From assembly GCA_963811055.1 (NCBI GenBank), contig CAWEPQ010000014.1, positions 376,866 through 440,865 on the forward strand: a stretch of DNA of 64,000 nucleotides, read 5' to 3'. Origin of the DNA: JACVRW01 sp963811055. GTDB taxonomy: Bacteria > Actinomycetota > Thermoleophilia > Solirubrobacterales > Thermoleophilaceae. Each line of letters begins with the position of its first letter. Positions within the stretch are counted from its first letter, which is position 1. Shown one piece after another: positions 7,208-15,744 of this stretch. Under the pieces are notes generated by a model. That model made no database searches. It saw only the letters and a list, made by a program, of their open reading frames with translations, and was not told the origin of the DNA. Both the position numbers and the translations under genes were made by a program.

Positions 7208-8628
7208 CCGATGCGCGCGTGTACGAGCCGGTGATCGGCATCGAGATCCACGTGCAGCTGCGCACGCGCACCAAGATGTTCTGCGGTTGTGCCAACGAGT
7301 TCGGAGCGCCGCCCAACACGCTCACCTGTCCCATCTGCCTTGCGCATCCCGGCACGCTTCCGGTGACCAACGCCGAGGCGGTGCATCTGGCGCTCATGAT
7401 CGCCATGGCGTTCGACTGCACGGTGGCCGAGCGCTCGATCTTTCACCGCAAGAACTACTTCTATCCCGACAGCCCGAAGGCGTACCAGATCAGCCAGTAC
7501 GACTTTCCGCTGGCGCGCGCCGGGCACCTCGGCGACGTGCGCATCCACCGGGTGCACATGGAGGAGGACGCGGCCAAGCTGGTGCACGCGGGCGCGTCCG
7601 GGCGCATCCACGGCGCCGAGCGCAGCGTGGTGGACTTCAACCGCGCGGGCACGCCGCTGGTGGAGATCGTGACCGAGCCGGACCTGGGGTCGGCCGCCGA
7701 GGCTGCGGAGTTCGGCCGCCTGCTTCAGGCCACGCTTCGCAGCATGGGCGTGTCCGACGTGAACATGGAGGAGGGGTCCCTGCGGATGGACGCGAACGTG
7801 TCGATCCGGCCGGCGGGCGAGGCCACGCTCGGCACCAAGACGGAGCTCAAGAACATGAACTCCTTCCGCTTCCTCGAGCGCGGCATCCTGGCCGAGATCG
7901 AGCGCCAGGAGGCGATCCTCCACGATGGCGGCGAGGTGGAGCAGGAGACGCTCCACTTCGATCCGCGCTCTGGCAGCCTGAGCTCGCTGCGCTCGAAGGA
8001 GGAGGCGCACGACTACCGCTACTTCCCGGAGCCGGACCTGGTGCCGCTGGCGCCCACCGAGGCGATGCTCACGCGCGCCCGGGAGGCGATCCCGGAGCTG
8101 CCCGCCGAGCGCGCCGAGCGGCTGGAGCGCGAGCTCGGCCTCGCTCCCGCCGGGGCGCGGCTGCTCGCCTTCCGCACCGAGCTGGGCGACCTGCTCGAGG
8201 CGGCCGTGGCGGTGGGGGTCGCGGAGCCACGCTCGCTCGCCAACTGGATCGCCAACGAGGTGGCCGCGCGCGTGGGCGACGCAGAGGTGGGCGACACACG
8301 GCTCGAGCCGGCAGCCCTGGCCAGGCTAGTGGCGATGGTGGAGGCCGAGGAGGTGGCCCAGTCGGCCGCCAAGGAGGTACTCGGCGAGCTCATCGAGAGC
8401 GGGGGAGAGCCGGACGCGATCGTTGAGGCTCGCGGCCTGGGCCGCGCCGGCTCGGATGAGCTGGACCAGATCGTGGAGCGCGCCATGACGGAGAACGCGG
8501 ACGCTGTGGAGAAGATCAGGGCCGGCAACGACAAGGCCATCGGCGCCGTGGTGGGCGCGGTGATGCGCGAGACCAAGGGCCGTGCCGATGGCGGCGAGGT
8601 CCAGCGGATGATTCGCGAGCGGATCTAG
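7204..8628 (+). CDS. gatB: Asp-tRNA(Asn)/Glu-tRNA(Gln) amidotransferase subunit B
   Basis: Kinase/amidotransferase subunit (474 residues) that phosphorylates the misacylated tRNA and accepts ammonia from GatA. Diagnostic segments are the N-terminal VIGIEIHVQL, the zinc-binding cysteines of FCGCANEF and CPICLAHPG, RKNYFYPDSPKAYQISQY, NRAGTPLVEIVTEPD, and the C-terminal YqeY-like tail domain (about residues 320-474). GTG at 7204 overlaps gatA. Its stop codon overlaps, in CTAG, the stop of the convergent lipase gene. Confidence 0.97.
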   Translation: MTDARVYEPVIGIEIHVQLRTRTKMFCGCANEFGAPPNTLTCPICLAHPGTLPVTNAEAVHLALMIAMAFDCTVAERSIFHRKNYFYPDSPKAYQISQYDFPLARAGHLGDVRIHRVHMEEDAAKLVHAGASGRIHGAERSVVDFNRAGTPLVEIVTEPDLGSAAEAAEFGRLLQATLRSMGVSDVNMEEGSLRMDANVSIRPAGEATLGTKTELKNMNSFRFLERGILAEIERQEAILHDGGEVEQETLHFDPRSGSLSSLRSKEEAHDYRYFPEPDLVPLAPTEAMLTRAREAIPELPAERAERLERELGLAPAGARLLAFRTELGDLLEAAVAVGVAEPRSLANWIANEVAARVGDAEVGDTRLEPAALARLVAMVEAEEVAQSAAKEVLGELIESGGEPDAIVEARGLGRAGSDELDQIVERAMTENADAVEKIRAGNDKAIGAVVGAVMRETKGRADGGEVQRMIRERI

Positions 8629-9635
8629 CCGCGAGCGGACTTCACGTACGCGGCGAGCTTCGGCTCGCGCTTGACCTGCGGCGAGGAGGCGCTCTGTCCC
8701 GAGGTGAGGTTGCCCGCGGCGCGGAGCAGCCCCATCGTGGTGGCCTCGTCGAGTCCGGGCGCGAACGGGTTGGCGCAGACGTTTGAGGGCAGCCTCGAGA
8801 CCCGCGCCGCCCCCTTGCGGCCGCGCCCGTTGTGGGAGACCGCGTCCTCGAACGCCGCGAAGGTGACCGAGTCGAGCGCGGTGCCGATGTGCGTGGTCTT
8901 GCGCCCGGGACAGACCTTCTGGATCAGGATGTTGGTCGCTCCCGCGAGCGCCGACGTCGGATGCTTGCCGCCCTGTGGCTGGACGGTCTCGTCGGTGAGC
9001 GAGCGCACGGTCGTGTAGGACACGTTGCCGGGCGTCTCGTCGGGGTAGCTGTTCAGCGCCGTGAGCAGCTTCGAGCCCTGCGCCTGCTGCCAGGCCGCCG
9101 GGGTGCACGGGTTCTTGGCCGAGCACCTGTTGGCCGACCCGAGGCCCACGTTGCTGCCGTGCTGGGTGCCCGCCGCGGACAGCACGTCAGAGACCTTGTG
9201 CCGCAGGTCGGGCCAGTAGGTCAGCGCCATCCTGGGAAGGAGGCCGCCCTGGCTGATGCCGAACACCGCCACCTTCCGTCCCGACAGCGCAAACTCGCGG
9301 CGCAGGCCCCAGACCAGGTACTGCACGGATATCTGGATGTCCGCCGTGGTGGAGTCGGGAAAGTCGACGTAACAGGAAGGGTGGCCGTACTCGTCGATGG
9401 CGTCCCCGCCGATGAGGTAGGCCTGCTCGCCCGTCGCGCCCGTGCCGGTCACGAGCATCATCGGGGTCTTCTTCGCGTTCTTCACCGGCCGCGGGCAGTG
9501 AAAGGCCGCCGCCAGCTTGGCCCGCGGGACGGTGAGCTTCGGACCAGTGGCAGGCTTGGCCGCGGCCGGGACGGCACAGACCAGGGCGATGAGCGCTGCA
9601 CAGGCGAGAGGGGCGGTAAGGCGTAGAGAAGGCAC
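8625..9635 (-). CDS. Secreted CalB-like lipase/esterase
   Basis: A 336-residue alpha/beta hydrolase with a signal peptide (residues about 1-26, cleavage near VPAAAK). It resembles the Candida antarctica lipase B family: the nucleophile elbow GISQGGLLPRMALTYWPD (Ser128), a WQQAQGSKLLTALN segment like CalB's WQQTTGSALTTALRN, SLTDETVQPQ (Asp215), and KTTHIGT (His249). The Ser-Asp and Ser-His spacings are close to those of CalB. Substrate is unknown; an exported lipase or esterase is inferred. GTG at 9635 is preferred because TAGGGT lies 7 nt upstream and the signal peptide begins there. It is convergent with gatB, with overlapping stops. Confidence 0.82.
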   Translation of the reverse strand: MPSLRLTAPLACAALIALVCAVPAAAKPATGPKLTVPRAKLAAAFHCPRPVKNAKKTPMMLVTGTGATGEQAYLIGGDAIDEYGHPSCYVDFPDSTTADIQISVQYLVWGLRREFALSGRKVAVFGISQGGLLPRMALTYWPDLRHKVSDVLSAAGTQHGSNVGLGSANRCSAKNPCTPAAWQQAQGSKLLTALNSYPDETPGNVSYTTVRSLTDETVQPQGGKHPTSALAGATNILIQKVCPGRKTTHIGTALDSVTFAAFEDAVSHNGRGRKGAARVSRLPSNVCANPFAPGLDEATTMGLLRAAGNLTSGQSASSPQVKREPKLAAYVKSARG

Positions 9636-9642
9636 GGCTCGC

Positions 9643-9652
9643 ACCCTATCCT
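9643..9652. promoter_or_regulatory. Overlapping divergent -10 elements (lipase / 9682 gene)
   Basis: ACCCTATCCT reads as TAGGGT on the minus strand, 7 nt before the lipase GTG. On the plus strand it reads TATCCT, upstream of the Shine-Dalgarno-led gene at 9682. The hexamers share two bases. Confidence 0.5.
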
Positions 9653-9681
9653 GCGGGGCGGAACCGCCGAAAGGAGAAGAC

Positions 9682-9906
9682 ATGGCTCGACTGATCCGGA
9701 TGGACGCAACCGGCCACAGCACGCTCGCGGAGTGGACGGCCTCTGACGACACCGCCTTCGCGGCGGCCACCGGCCAGTTCGCTGACCAGCTCGAGCGCGG
9801 CTACATCGGGACGGTGCCCGACGGTCCTGGCAAGGCCACCCACGTTCGCGAGCTCCCGCGGGACGCGGACCTCGTGATTCTGCGCCGCCCCATAGCCGGG
9901 GGCTGA
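9682..9906 (+). CDS. Conserved small hypothetical protein
   Basis: A soluble 74-residue protein beginning ARLIRMDATGHSTLAEW and ending LVILRRPIAGG. It shows no signal peptide, membrane segment or catalytic motif. The pattern of an N-terminal RMDxTGHxxLAEW and a C-terminal RRPIAGG suggests a conserved small family that I cannot name. This is one of the few genes here with a strong Shine-Dalgarno (AAAGGAGAAGAC before ATG), consistent with a leadered mRNA from TATCCT at 9647-9652. Its stop overlaps the next start (TGATG). Confidence 0.7.
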   Translation: MARLIRMDATGHSTLAEWTASDDTAFAAATGQFADQLERGYIGTVPDGPGKATHVRELPRDADLVILRRPIAGG

Positions 9907-10541
9907 TGACCGGCGCCCAGGCGCTCCCGGAGCTCGCGTCGGTCCCCTGGCGGGCGCCGACCGACCAGCCCTGGCTACGACGGCGCGCATACGTCTGGCA
10001 GGCGTGGACGGCCCTCTACACGGTGCCGTTCGTGATCGCCGGCGTGGTGATCTTCATGCTCGAGCCGTGGGCGGCGCCGGTGACGCTGCTGGCGTTCGCG
10101 CATGCGTGGGGGATTCCCGAGCTCTATGCGCAGCGCGGCGCGAACGTGGTACGCCCCAAGGGCCCCCGGAACGACCACGCGGAACCGGTGGCGCAGGGCC
10201 TGCTGGGCGACCTCCTCGCACATGAGCCGCGTGCGCTCCAGGCCCGCACCGGGCTGGCGCTCGAGCGTGGCACGCTCGGAACCTGGCTGGTGGGCGAAGG
10301 GGGCGCGCTGCTCGTGGTGCCCGGGGGCCGGCGGGTGCACTGCTTCTGCGTGCGCGTGACCGACCGCGACCTGCCCCCGTCGGACCGCGTGGCGCACCTG
10401 CTGCTGGCGCTCAGAGAGGACGAGGTGGGGTTTGCCACGGTGGCCAACCACGCCTTCGCCGGAGCGGCCTGGCGGGTCCGGCGGCGTCTCCCGGCGGCGA
10501 TGCGCCCCGCCCTCGCCGCCGCGCAGTCCCCACAGCGCTAG
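9906..10541 (+). CDS. Membrane-anchored hypothetical protein
   Basis: A protein of 211 residues with two adjacent hydrophobic segments (about residues 30-66: WTALYTVPFVIAGVVIFML and APVTLLAFAHAWGIPELYA). A roughly 140-residue soluble C-terminal domain without recognisable motifs follows. It is translationally coupled to the small protein at 9682 (ATG inside TGATG). I do not recognise the family. The alternating charged and hydrophobic C-terminal domain (GLLGDLLAHEPRAL, DRVAHLLLALREDEVG) suggests a folded cytoplasmic sensor-like or binding domain, but that is only an impression. Confidence 0.65.
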   Translation: MTGAQALPELASVPWRAPTDQPWLRRRAYVWQAWTALYTVPFVIAGVVIFMLEPWAAPVTLLAFAHAWGIPELYAQRGANVVRPKGPRNDHAEPVAQGLLGDLLAHEPRALQARTGLALERGTLGTWLVGEGGALLVVPGGRRVHCFCVRVTDRDLPPSDRVAHLLLALREDEVGFATVANHAFAGAAWRVRRRLPAAMRPALAAAQSPQR

Positions 10542-10544
10542 CCT
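10539..10544 (+). promoter_or_regulatory. Putative -10 element TAGCCT for ndh
   Basis: TAGCCT overlaps the stop codon of the preceding gene and lies 7 nt before the GTG at 10552. No Shine-Dalgarno is visible, so a leaderless transcript is likely. Confidence 0.4.
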
Positions 10545-10551
10545 CGCGGCC

Positions 10552-11872
10552 GTGGCATACGAGGTCGTGATCGCCGGCGGCGGGTTCGGGGGGCTCTACG
10601 CGGCGCGCCGCCTCGAGCGGAGGCTCCCGCGGCACAGCGCCCGGATCGTGCTCGTCACGGCCGAGAACTTCATGCTCTACACGCCGCTGCTGCCGGGCGC
10701 GGCGTCGGGTGCGCTCGAGCCGCGTCACGTGGTGGTGCCGCTTCGGGAGGAGCTCGAGTGGACCGACATCCGGCTCGGCCGCGTGACGGGAGCGGACCCG
10801 GCCATGAACGAGCTGTCGATGCGCACCGTGGACGGTCGCGACGAGACCCTGCGCTATGACCAGCTGGTGGTGGCGCTCGGCTCGGTGCCGCGCGTGCTGC
10901 GCGTGCCCGGGCTCGCGGAGCACGGCGTGGGCTTCCAGAGCCTGGCCGACGCGATCGGGCTCCGCAACCGGGCGCTCTGGAACCTCGAGGTGGCGGAGGC
11001 CCACCCGGACGAGGAAGCCCGGCGCGCGTACCTCACCTTCGTGTTCGTGGGAGCGGGCTACGCCGGGGTGGAGGGCGTGGCCGAGCTCCAGGACTACGTG
11101 TCGGACGTGATCGACCGCTACCCGCGCTGCCGGCTCGAGGGCGCCCGCTTCATCCTCGTGGAGGCCCAGGACCGCATCATGCCTGAGATTCCGCCGAGCC
11201 TGGCCGCGTTTGCCACGCGCGAGCTGCGCCGGCGCGGGATCGAGATACGCACCGGGCACGATGCTCGAGGGTGTGGAGGCCGACGCCACGACCCTGTCCA
11301 CAGGCGAGCGCATCCCCGCGCGCACCGTCGCGTGGACCGCCGGCGTGAGGCCCTCGCCCGCGGTGGCCGCGCTGGGGCTGCCGCTGGGCGACGACCGGCG
11401 GATCGTGGTGGACGCCACCATGCGCGTGCGGGGCCGCGAGAACGTCTGGGCGATCGGCGACGCGGCGGCGGTGCCCGATCCCGCCAAGGGCGGCAAGGCG
11501 CCCTGCCCGCCCACCGCGCAGCACGCGCTGCGCCAGGGCAAGGTGGTGGGCGACAGCGTGGCCGCCGCCCTGGCCGGCCGCCCGCCGCGCCGCTTCCGCT
11601 ACCGCACGCTCGGCGTGTTCGTGGACATGGGCCAGCACAAGGCGGTGGCCACGATGCTCGGCGTCCGCCTGCGCGGCTTCCCCGCATGGTTCGCCGCGCG
11701 GACCTACCACCTGGCGAGCATGCCGGGCGTGGCCAGGCGGATGCGGCTCGTGATCGACTGGACGGTGGCGCTGTTCTTCGGGCGGGCGGCCGCCGAGCTC
11801 GGCCAGCTCGGCCATCCCCCCTCGCTGGGCAGCCTGCTCGAGGACCCGGCGGGGGCGGAGTCGGAACGTTGA
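10552..11872 (+). pseudogene. ndh: Type II NADH:quinone oxidoreductase, interrupted by one frameshift
   Basis: Membrane-peripheral flavoprotein that oxidises NADH and reduces the menaquinone pool without pumping protons. The N-terminal part has the FAD dinucleotide fold (VVIAGGGFGGLYAARRLER), YTPLLPGAASG and the NADH fold FVFVGAGYAGVEGVAEL. The C-terminal part, in the +2 frame, has the second FAD motif VWAIGDAAAVP, TAQHALRQGK and the C-terminal membrane-binding helices. The frame breaks at about 11259, where GGGCACGATG is one base too long; removing one C restores a continuous RTG-TMLEGVEADATTL reading. A single insertion in a conserved gene suggests a sequence error more than decay. GTG at 10552 lies 7 nt after TAGCCT. 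Confidence 0.85.
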
Positions 11873-12810
11873 CCGGCGAACGCGCGTTCAGGGAGGGACG
11901 CGCGACCGACCTGCGGGCCACCTACGAGCTCGCGGCGGTGTCGCTTCGCGACGCCATGGGGCGCAGCGGGGTGGTGTCCGCCGCGGCGGACCAGTCGTTC
12001 GTGGACCAGGAGTGGCCGCGCCAGCGCCCGCTGCTCGAGTTCATCGCCGCGCAGCCCGGCACGGGCTTCTGGGTGTGCGAGGACGAGAACGAGCTGGTGG
12101 GCTACGTGCGCGTGGCTCGCTTCACGAAGATGGACGAGCTCACGGAGATCGCCGTGGCGCCCTCGCACGCCGGCGCGGGCATCGGCAAGGGGCTGCTCGA
12201 GCGCGCCTGGCCGGAGCCGCCCACCCCCCAGCGCGGCAGGGTGGTGGTCACGCTCGGCACGCCGGCCGACCTGACCCTCTACACGCGCTTCGGGGTGATG
12301 CCGGTGGCCGGGCACTGGCACCTGCGCCTGCGCGCCGAGGAGTACCTCGAGCGGCGCTCGCTCGAGACCGATTCCACCGAGCCGGGGGTGCACGTGCTGA
12401 CCCCGGACAGGGCCGTCGAGGAGTGGAAGCGCCTCGAGCCCGCCGCCATCGGGCACGAGCGGCCTGCGCTGCACGAGTTCTTCGCGCGCACGCGCGGCTG
12501 CCTCGCGGTGCTGGACGCCAACGGCAAGGCCAAGGGGCTCTGCTGGATGAGCCCGGACGGGGACATCGGGCCGGCGGTGGGGGCCACCACCGAGGATCTG
12601 ATCCCCGTGGTGCTGGCCGCACTCGATCGCGTGGCCAAGTCGCACGAGCCTGAGCTGCTCGGCGTGTACTGCACGACCGACGCCTGGTATTTGCTCGACC
12701 GCCTGCGCCGCCTCGGGTTCAGGCTCCACTGGCCGAGCTGGGTCATGTCGTCGGTGCCGCTGCCCGGCCTCGACCGCTACCTGCCCACCAGACCCGCGCG
12801 CTTGCTCTGA
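11869..12810 (+). CDS. Double-domain GNAT N-acetyltransferase
   Basis: A 313-residue protein with two GNAT-like halves. The first (residues about 10-150) has the acetyl-CoA binding signature EIAVAPSHAGAGIGKGLLERA. The second (about 160-313) is more divergent, ending YLLDRLRRLGFRLHWPSWVM. Two fused GNAT domains occur in Eis- and MshD-type enzymes, but the substrate here is not evident. TTG at 11869 overlaps the ndh stop in TTGA, so translation is probably coupled to ndh. The dispersed 21-bp palindrome lies 10 nt after the stop. Confidence 0.78.
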   Translation: MTGERAFREGRATDLRATYELAAVSLRDAMGRSGVVSAAADQSFVDQEWPRQRPLLEFIAAQPGTGFWVCEDENELVGYVRVARFTKMDELTEIAVAPSHAGAGIGKGLLERAWPEPPTPQRGRVVVTLGTPADLTLYTRFGVMPVAGHWHLRLRAEEYLERRSLETDSTEPGVHVLTPDRAVEEWKRLEPAAIGHERPALHEFFARTRGCLAVLDANGKAKGLCWMSPDGDIGPAVGATTEDLIPVVLAALDRVAKSHEPELLGVYCTTDAWYLLDRLRRLGFRLHWPSWVMSSVPLPGLDRYLPTRPARLL

Positions 12811-12819
12811 GTTTGCGAA

Positions 12820-12840
12820 GCAGCCGGCTCGGCCGGCTGC
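12820..12840. repeat. Dispersed palindromic repeat, copy 1 of 5
   Basis: Perfect inverted repeat with 9-bp arms (GCAGCCGGC and its complement) around a TCG loop, starting 10 nt after the GNAT stop. The flanks (TGCGAA before, GCACCGATG after) are shared with other copies at 15.6, 48.6, 49.6 and 56.7 kb. It could act as a transcript-end hairpin, but there is no T-run. Confidence 0.8.
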
Positions 12841-12851
12841 GCACCGATGCC

Positions 12852-12857
12852 TAAACT
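12852..12857 (+). promoter_or_regulatory. Putative -10 element TAAACT
   Basis: TAAACT lies exactly 7 nt before the ATG at 12865 and inside the region downstream of the palindrome. It decides the start of the small membrane protein in favour of 12865 over the ATG at 12847. Confidence 0.45.
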
Positions 12858-12864
12858 GGGTGTC

Positions 12865-13035
12865 ATGAAGGAAAAGGCATCGGACCTCGGCCGGAAGGCC
12901 ATCGCCCTGGTGGTGCTGCTGGTGGCGGCGTGGCTCCTGTTCAAGGTCGTGATCGGCGTTGTGGCCGGGATCGCGTGGTTCCTGGTGGCGGTGATCGCCA
13001 TCATCGCCGTCGTCTGGGCACTCCGCGTGCTCTGA
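12865..13035 (+). CDS. Tiny two-helix membrane protein
   Basis: A 56-residue protein: a basic N-terminus (MKEKASDLGRKA) followed by an almost continuous hydrophobic stretch, IALVVLLVAAWLLFKVVIG and VAGIAWFLVAVIAIIAVVW, likely two transmembrane helices in a hairpin. I recognise no family. Start 12865 is chosen over 12847 because TAAACT lies 7 nt before it. The next membrane protein starts 4 nt after its stop, so the two are probably co-expressed. Confidence 0.65.
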   Translation: MKEKASDLGRKAIALVVLLVAAWLLFKVVIGVVAGIAWFLVAVIAIIAVVWALRVL

Positions 13036-13039
13036 GCGC

Positions 13040-13312
13040 GTGGAGTACATCGTCATCGCGATCTTCTGCGGTCTGTCGGCCGGCTTCGTCGCGAAGATCA
13101 AGGGCGGGCCGTTCTGGATCTGGTTTCTCGTGGGTCTCGTCCTCCCGCTGATCGGCACCCTGGCCGCGCTCTTCATGCGCTGGGATCAGTCCGAGCCGCG
13201 GCGGCGCTGCCCCGAGTGCAACAACGTCGTGCCGATCCACGATCAGGTCTGCATGCGCTGCGGGCGTGACCTGGACTTCCCGGCGAGCCCTTCCGAGGTC
13301 GCCACCCCGTAG
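13040..13312 (+). CDS. Membrane protein with C-terminal zinc ribbon
   Basis: The 90-residue protein has two transmembrane helices (about residues 3-18 and 26-44). A short linker is followed by a four-cysteine zinc ribbon (RRRCPECNNVVPIHDQVCMRCGRDLDF). Such small TM-plus-zinc-ribbon proteins are frequent in bacteria and of unknown role. GTG at 13040 follows the previous stop by 4 nt. Confidence 0.7.
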   Translation: MEYIVIAIFCGLSAGFVAKIKGGPFWIWFLVGLVLPLIGTLAALFMRWDQSEPRRRCPECNNVVPIHDQVCMRCGRDLDFPASPSEVATP

Positions 13313-13313
13313 G

Positions 13314-13389
13314 TACACTCGACAGCCCGCCACCTCTCTACACCAGGGAAGTGGAGGACAACCCGCCCCCAGAAAGGAGCGCTGGCCCG
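13314..13389 (+). promoter_or_regulatory. ilvB promoter and untranslated leader
   Basis: TACACT at about 13315-13320 could serve as a -10, giving a leader of about 60 nt that ends with the Shine-Dalgarno AAAGGAGC about 10 nt before the ilvB ATG at 13390. I looked for a leader peptide rich in Leu, Ile or Val codons here and found none. Confidence 0.4.
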
Positions 13390-15066
13390 ATGCGAGCAGT
13401 CGACGCCATCATGGAATGCCTCAAGGCCGAGGGCGTCGAGCACGTCTTCGGCATCCCGGGTGGGGCCAACCTGCCCACCTACGACGCCCTTTACGACGCC
13501 GGCATCCGGCACGTGCACTGCCGCCACGAGCAGGGTGCGGGCCACGCGGCGGAGGGCTACGCCAAGGCTTCCGGCAGGGTGGGCGTGGCACTCGCCACGT
13601 CAGGCCCCGGAGCCACCAACCTCGTCACCGCGATCGCCGACGCGCAGATGGACAGCGTGCCCACGGTGTTCATCACCGGTCAGGTGCGCACCGAGTTGAT
13701 CGGCACCGACGGCTTCCAGGAGGCCGACATCAGCGGCATCACGCTGCCGATCGTCAAGCACTCGGTGATGATCCAGGACCCACGCAACATCCCGCAGGCG
13801 ATCCACGAGGCGTTCCACATCGCCCGCAGCGGGCGGCCGGGCGCGGTGCTGGTGGACGTCCCCCAGGACCTCTCGCGGGCGGACATCCCCTACGAGCCCG
13901 TCGACAAGGTGCACCTCCCGGGCTACCAGCCCACCACGGAGGGGAACACCAAGCAGATCCGCCTGGCCGCGAAGGCGCTGGCCAACTCGCGCCGGCCCGT
14001 GATCTACGGCGGCGGCGGGATCGTGAACGCCGGAGCGGCCAAGGAGTTCACCGAGCTCTGCCTCTCGGACAAGCTGCCGGTGACCTGCACGCTGATGGGG
14101 CTGGGGGCCTTCGCAGCGGACCAGGAGACCTGGCTCGGGATGCTCGGCATGCACGGCACGCGCAGCGCCAACTACGCGATGGACGAGGCCGACCTGATCG
14201 TGGCGATCGGGGCCCGCTTCGACGACCGCATCACCGGCAAGCTGTCCGAGTTCGCGCCGCGGGCCAAGTTCATCCACATCGACATCGATCCCGCCGAGAT
14301 CTCGAAGAACGTGCCCGCTCACATCCCGATCGTGGGCGACGCCAAGAACATCCTCCCCAAGCTCACGGCCGAGTACCGCGCGCTCGGGGCCGACCCGGCG
14401 CGTCTCGAGGGCTGGTGGCAGCGCATCAAGGGCTGGCAGGAGAAGTACCCGCTCCAGTACGAGGACAGCACCGACTCCGAGATCAAGCCGCAGTACATGG
14501 TCGAGGCCATGTACGAGGCCACCGGCGGCAACGCCGTGATCACCTCGGACGTGGGCCAGCACCAGATGTGGGCGGCGCAGTACTACGGGTTCAAGCAGCC
14601 GCGCCAGTGGATCAACTCCGGCGGCGCCGGCACGATGGGCTTCGGGCTGCCCTCTGCCATGGGCGCGAAGGTGGCCCGCCCGGAGGACGACGTGGTGTGC
14701 CTGGCGGGCGACGGCTCGCTGATCATGAACGTGCAGGAGCTGGCCACCTGCGTGACGGAGCAGATCCCGGTGAAGGTGTTCCTGATGAACAACGGCTACT
14801 ACGGGATGGTCCGCCAGTGGCAGGAGCTGTTCTGGGACAAGCGCTACTCGTCGGTCGAGATGGGGGCGAGCCCCGACTGGGTGAAGCTCGCCGAGGCGTT
14901 CGGCGCGCGCGGCATTCGGGTGGACGACAAGGCCGAGCTGCTGGGTGTCTTCAAGGACGCGCTCGCGGACGACGGGCCGGTGCTCGTGGACGTGCGCGTG
15001 ACCAAGGAGGAGAACTGCTACCCGATGATCCCCGCCGGCCAGGCCGCGCGGGACATGGTGGGCTGA
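13390..15066 (+). CDS. ilvB: Acetolactate synthase large (catalytic) subunit
   Basis: TPP- and FAD-dependent enzyme that condenses two pyruvates, or pyruvate with 2-oxobutyrate, in valine, leucine and isoleucine synthesis. It has 558 residues. Visible features are the N-terminal GVEHVFGIPGGANLPTYDAL, the catalytic glutamate in CRHEQGAGHAAEGYAKASG, the FAD domain in the middle and the TPP motif AGDGSLIMNVQELATC ending in MNNGYYG. ATG at 13390 is supported by AGGAG ten bases upstream; an in-frame GTG at 13351 would add 13 proline-rich residues. ilvN follows after 3 nt. Confidence 0.96.
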   Translation: MRAVDAIMECLKAEGVEHVFGIPGGANLPTYDALYDAGIRHVHCRHEQGAGHAAEGYAKASGRVGVALATSGPGATNLVTAIADAQMDSVPTVFITGQVRTELIGTDGFQEADISGITLPIVKHSVMIQDPRNIPQAIHEAFHIARSGRPGAVLVDVPQDLSRADIPYEPVDKVHLPGYQPTTEGNTKQIRLAAKALANSRRPVIYGGGGIVNAGAAKEFTELCLSDKLPVTCTLMGLGAFAADQETWLGMLGMHGTRSANYAMDEADLIVAIGARFDDRITGKLSEFAPRAKFIHIDIDPAEISKNVPAHIPIVGDAKNILPKLTAEYRALGADPARLEGWWQRIKGWQEKYPLQYEDSTDSEIKPQYMVEAMYEATGGNAVITSDVGQHQMWAAQYYGFKQPRQWINSGGAGTMGFGLPSAMGAKVARPEDDVVCLAGDGSLIMNVQELATCVTEQIPVKVFLMNNGYYGMVRQWQELFWDKRYSSVEMGASPDWVKLAEAFGARGIRVDDKAELLGVFKDALADDGPVLVDVRVTKEENCYPMIPAGQAARDMVG

Positions 15067-15069
15067 GCG

Positions 15070-15630
15070 ATGGGTGAGCCCGGAACCAAGGAGATACTCA
15101 ACCTCGAGGACCTGCAGGTGGCCGGGAGCGGCCGCACGGGGCGCAAGCACGTGTTGTCGATCCTGGTCGAGAACCGCCCCGGCGTGCTGGCCCGGATCTC
15201 CGGGCTGTTCGCCCGGCGCGGGTTCAACATCGACTCGCTGGCCGTCGGTCCCACCGCGGACGCGACGCTCTCGCGGGTCACCCTCACGCTCGACGGGGCC
15301 AATCACCCCATCGACCAGGTGACCAAGCAGCTGCACAAGCTCGTGAACGTCATCAAGATCCGCGACCTCGAGCCGGCGGATACGGTGGCGCGCGAGCTGG
15401 CGCTCTTCAAGATCTCGTGCCACGACGGCGACGCCCGCGCACAGGTGATGCAGTTCACCGAGATCTTCCGCGGCAGCGTGGTGGACGTGTCCAAGCGCTC
15501 GGTCACGGTGGAGGTCACGGGCACCGACGACAAGATCGAGTCCTTCGAGAACATGGTCCGGCCGTTCGGGCTGATCGAGATGGTGCGCACCGGCGAGATC
15601 GCCGTCGCGCGCGGTCGCGGCGCGACTTAG
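15070..15630 (+). CDS. ilvN: Acetolactate synthase small (regulatory) subunit
   Basis: Regulatory subunit (186 residues) that activates IlvB and gives feedback inhibition by valine. An N-terminal ACT domain (about residues 27-100) reads HVLSILVENRPGVLARISGLF with RRGFNIDSLAVG. The C-terminal domain has ELALFKISCHDGDARAQVMQF and VVDVSKRSVTVEVTG. It sits directly behind ilvB, unlike organisms where ilvC follows as a third gene; here ilvC is at 36.5 kb. A copy of the dispersed palindrome follows the stop. Confidence 0.96.
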   Translation: MGEPGTKEILNLEDLQVAGSGRTGRKHVLSILVENRPGVLARISGLFARRGFNIDSLAVGPTADATLSRVTLTLDGANHPIDQVTKQLHKLVNVIKIRDLEPADTVARELALFKISCHDGDARAQVMQFTEIFRGSVVDVSKRSVTVEVTGTDDKIESFENMVRPFGLIEMVRTGEIAVARGRGAT

Positions 15631-15641
15631 ACCATCGGTGC

Positions 15642-15662
15642 GCAGCCGGCCGAGCCGGCTGC
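15642..15662. repeat. Dispersed palindromic repeat, copy 2 of 5
   Basis: Same 9-bp arms and 3-nt loop as copy 1, in the opposite orientation (flanks CATCGGTGC before, TTCCGCACAGCA after), 11 nt behind the ilvN stop. Confidence 0.8.
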
Positions 15663-15744
15663 TTCCGCACAGCAGGTTCCTGGTTGTCGGCCGTTTGCAG
15701 GGGTGTTACGGTCGCCTGGCCGTGCGCTCAGGAACCTTTCAGCA

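Noticed and set aside
13313..13389. Leader peptide before ilvB
   Set aside because: No frame with clustered Leu, Ile or Val codons exists in the 60-75 nt leader.
13266..15077. Long frames overlapping ilvB and other core genes (also around 5525-7162, 28616-30529 and 32479-33903)
   Set aside because: They are Arg/Ala/Gly/Pro-rich or His-rich translations out of frame with well-supported genes and show no domains.
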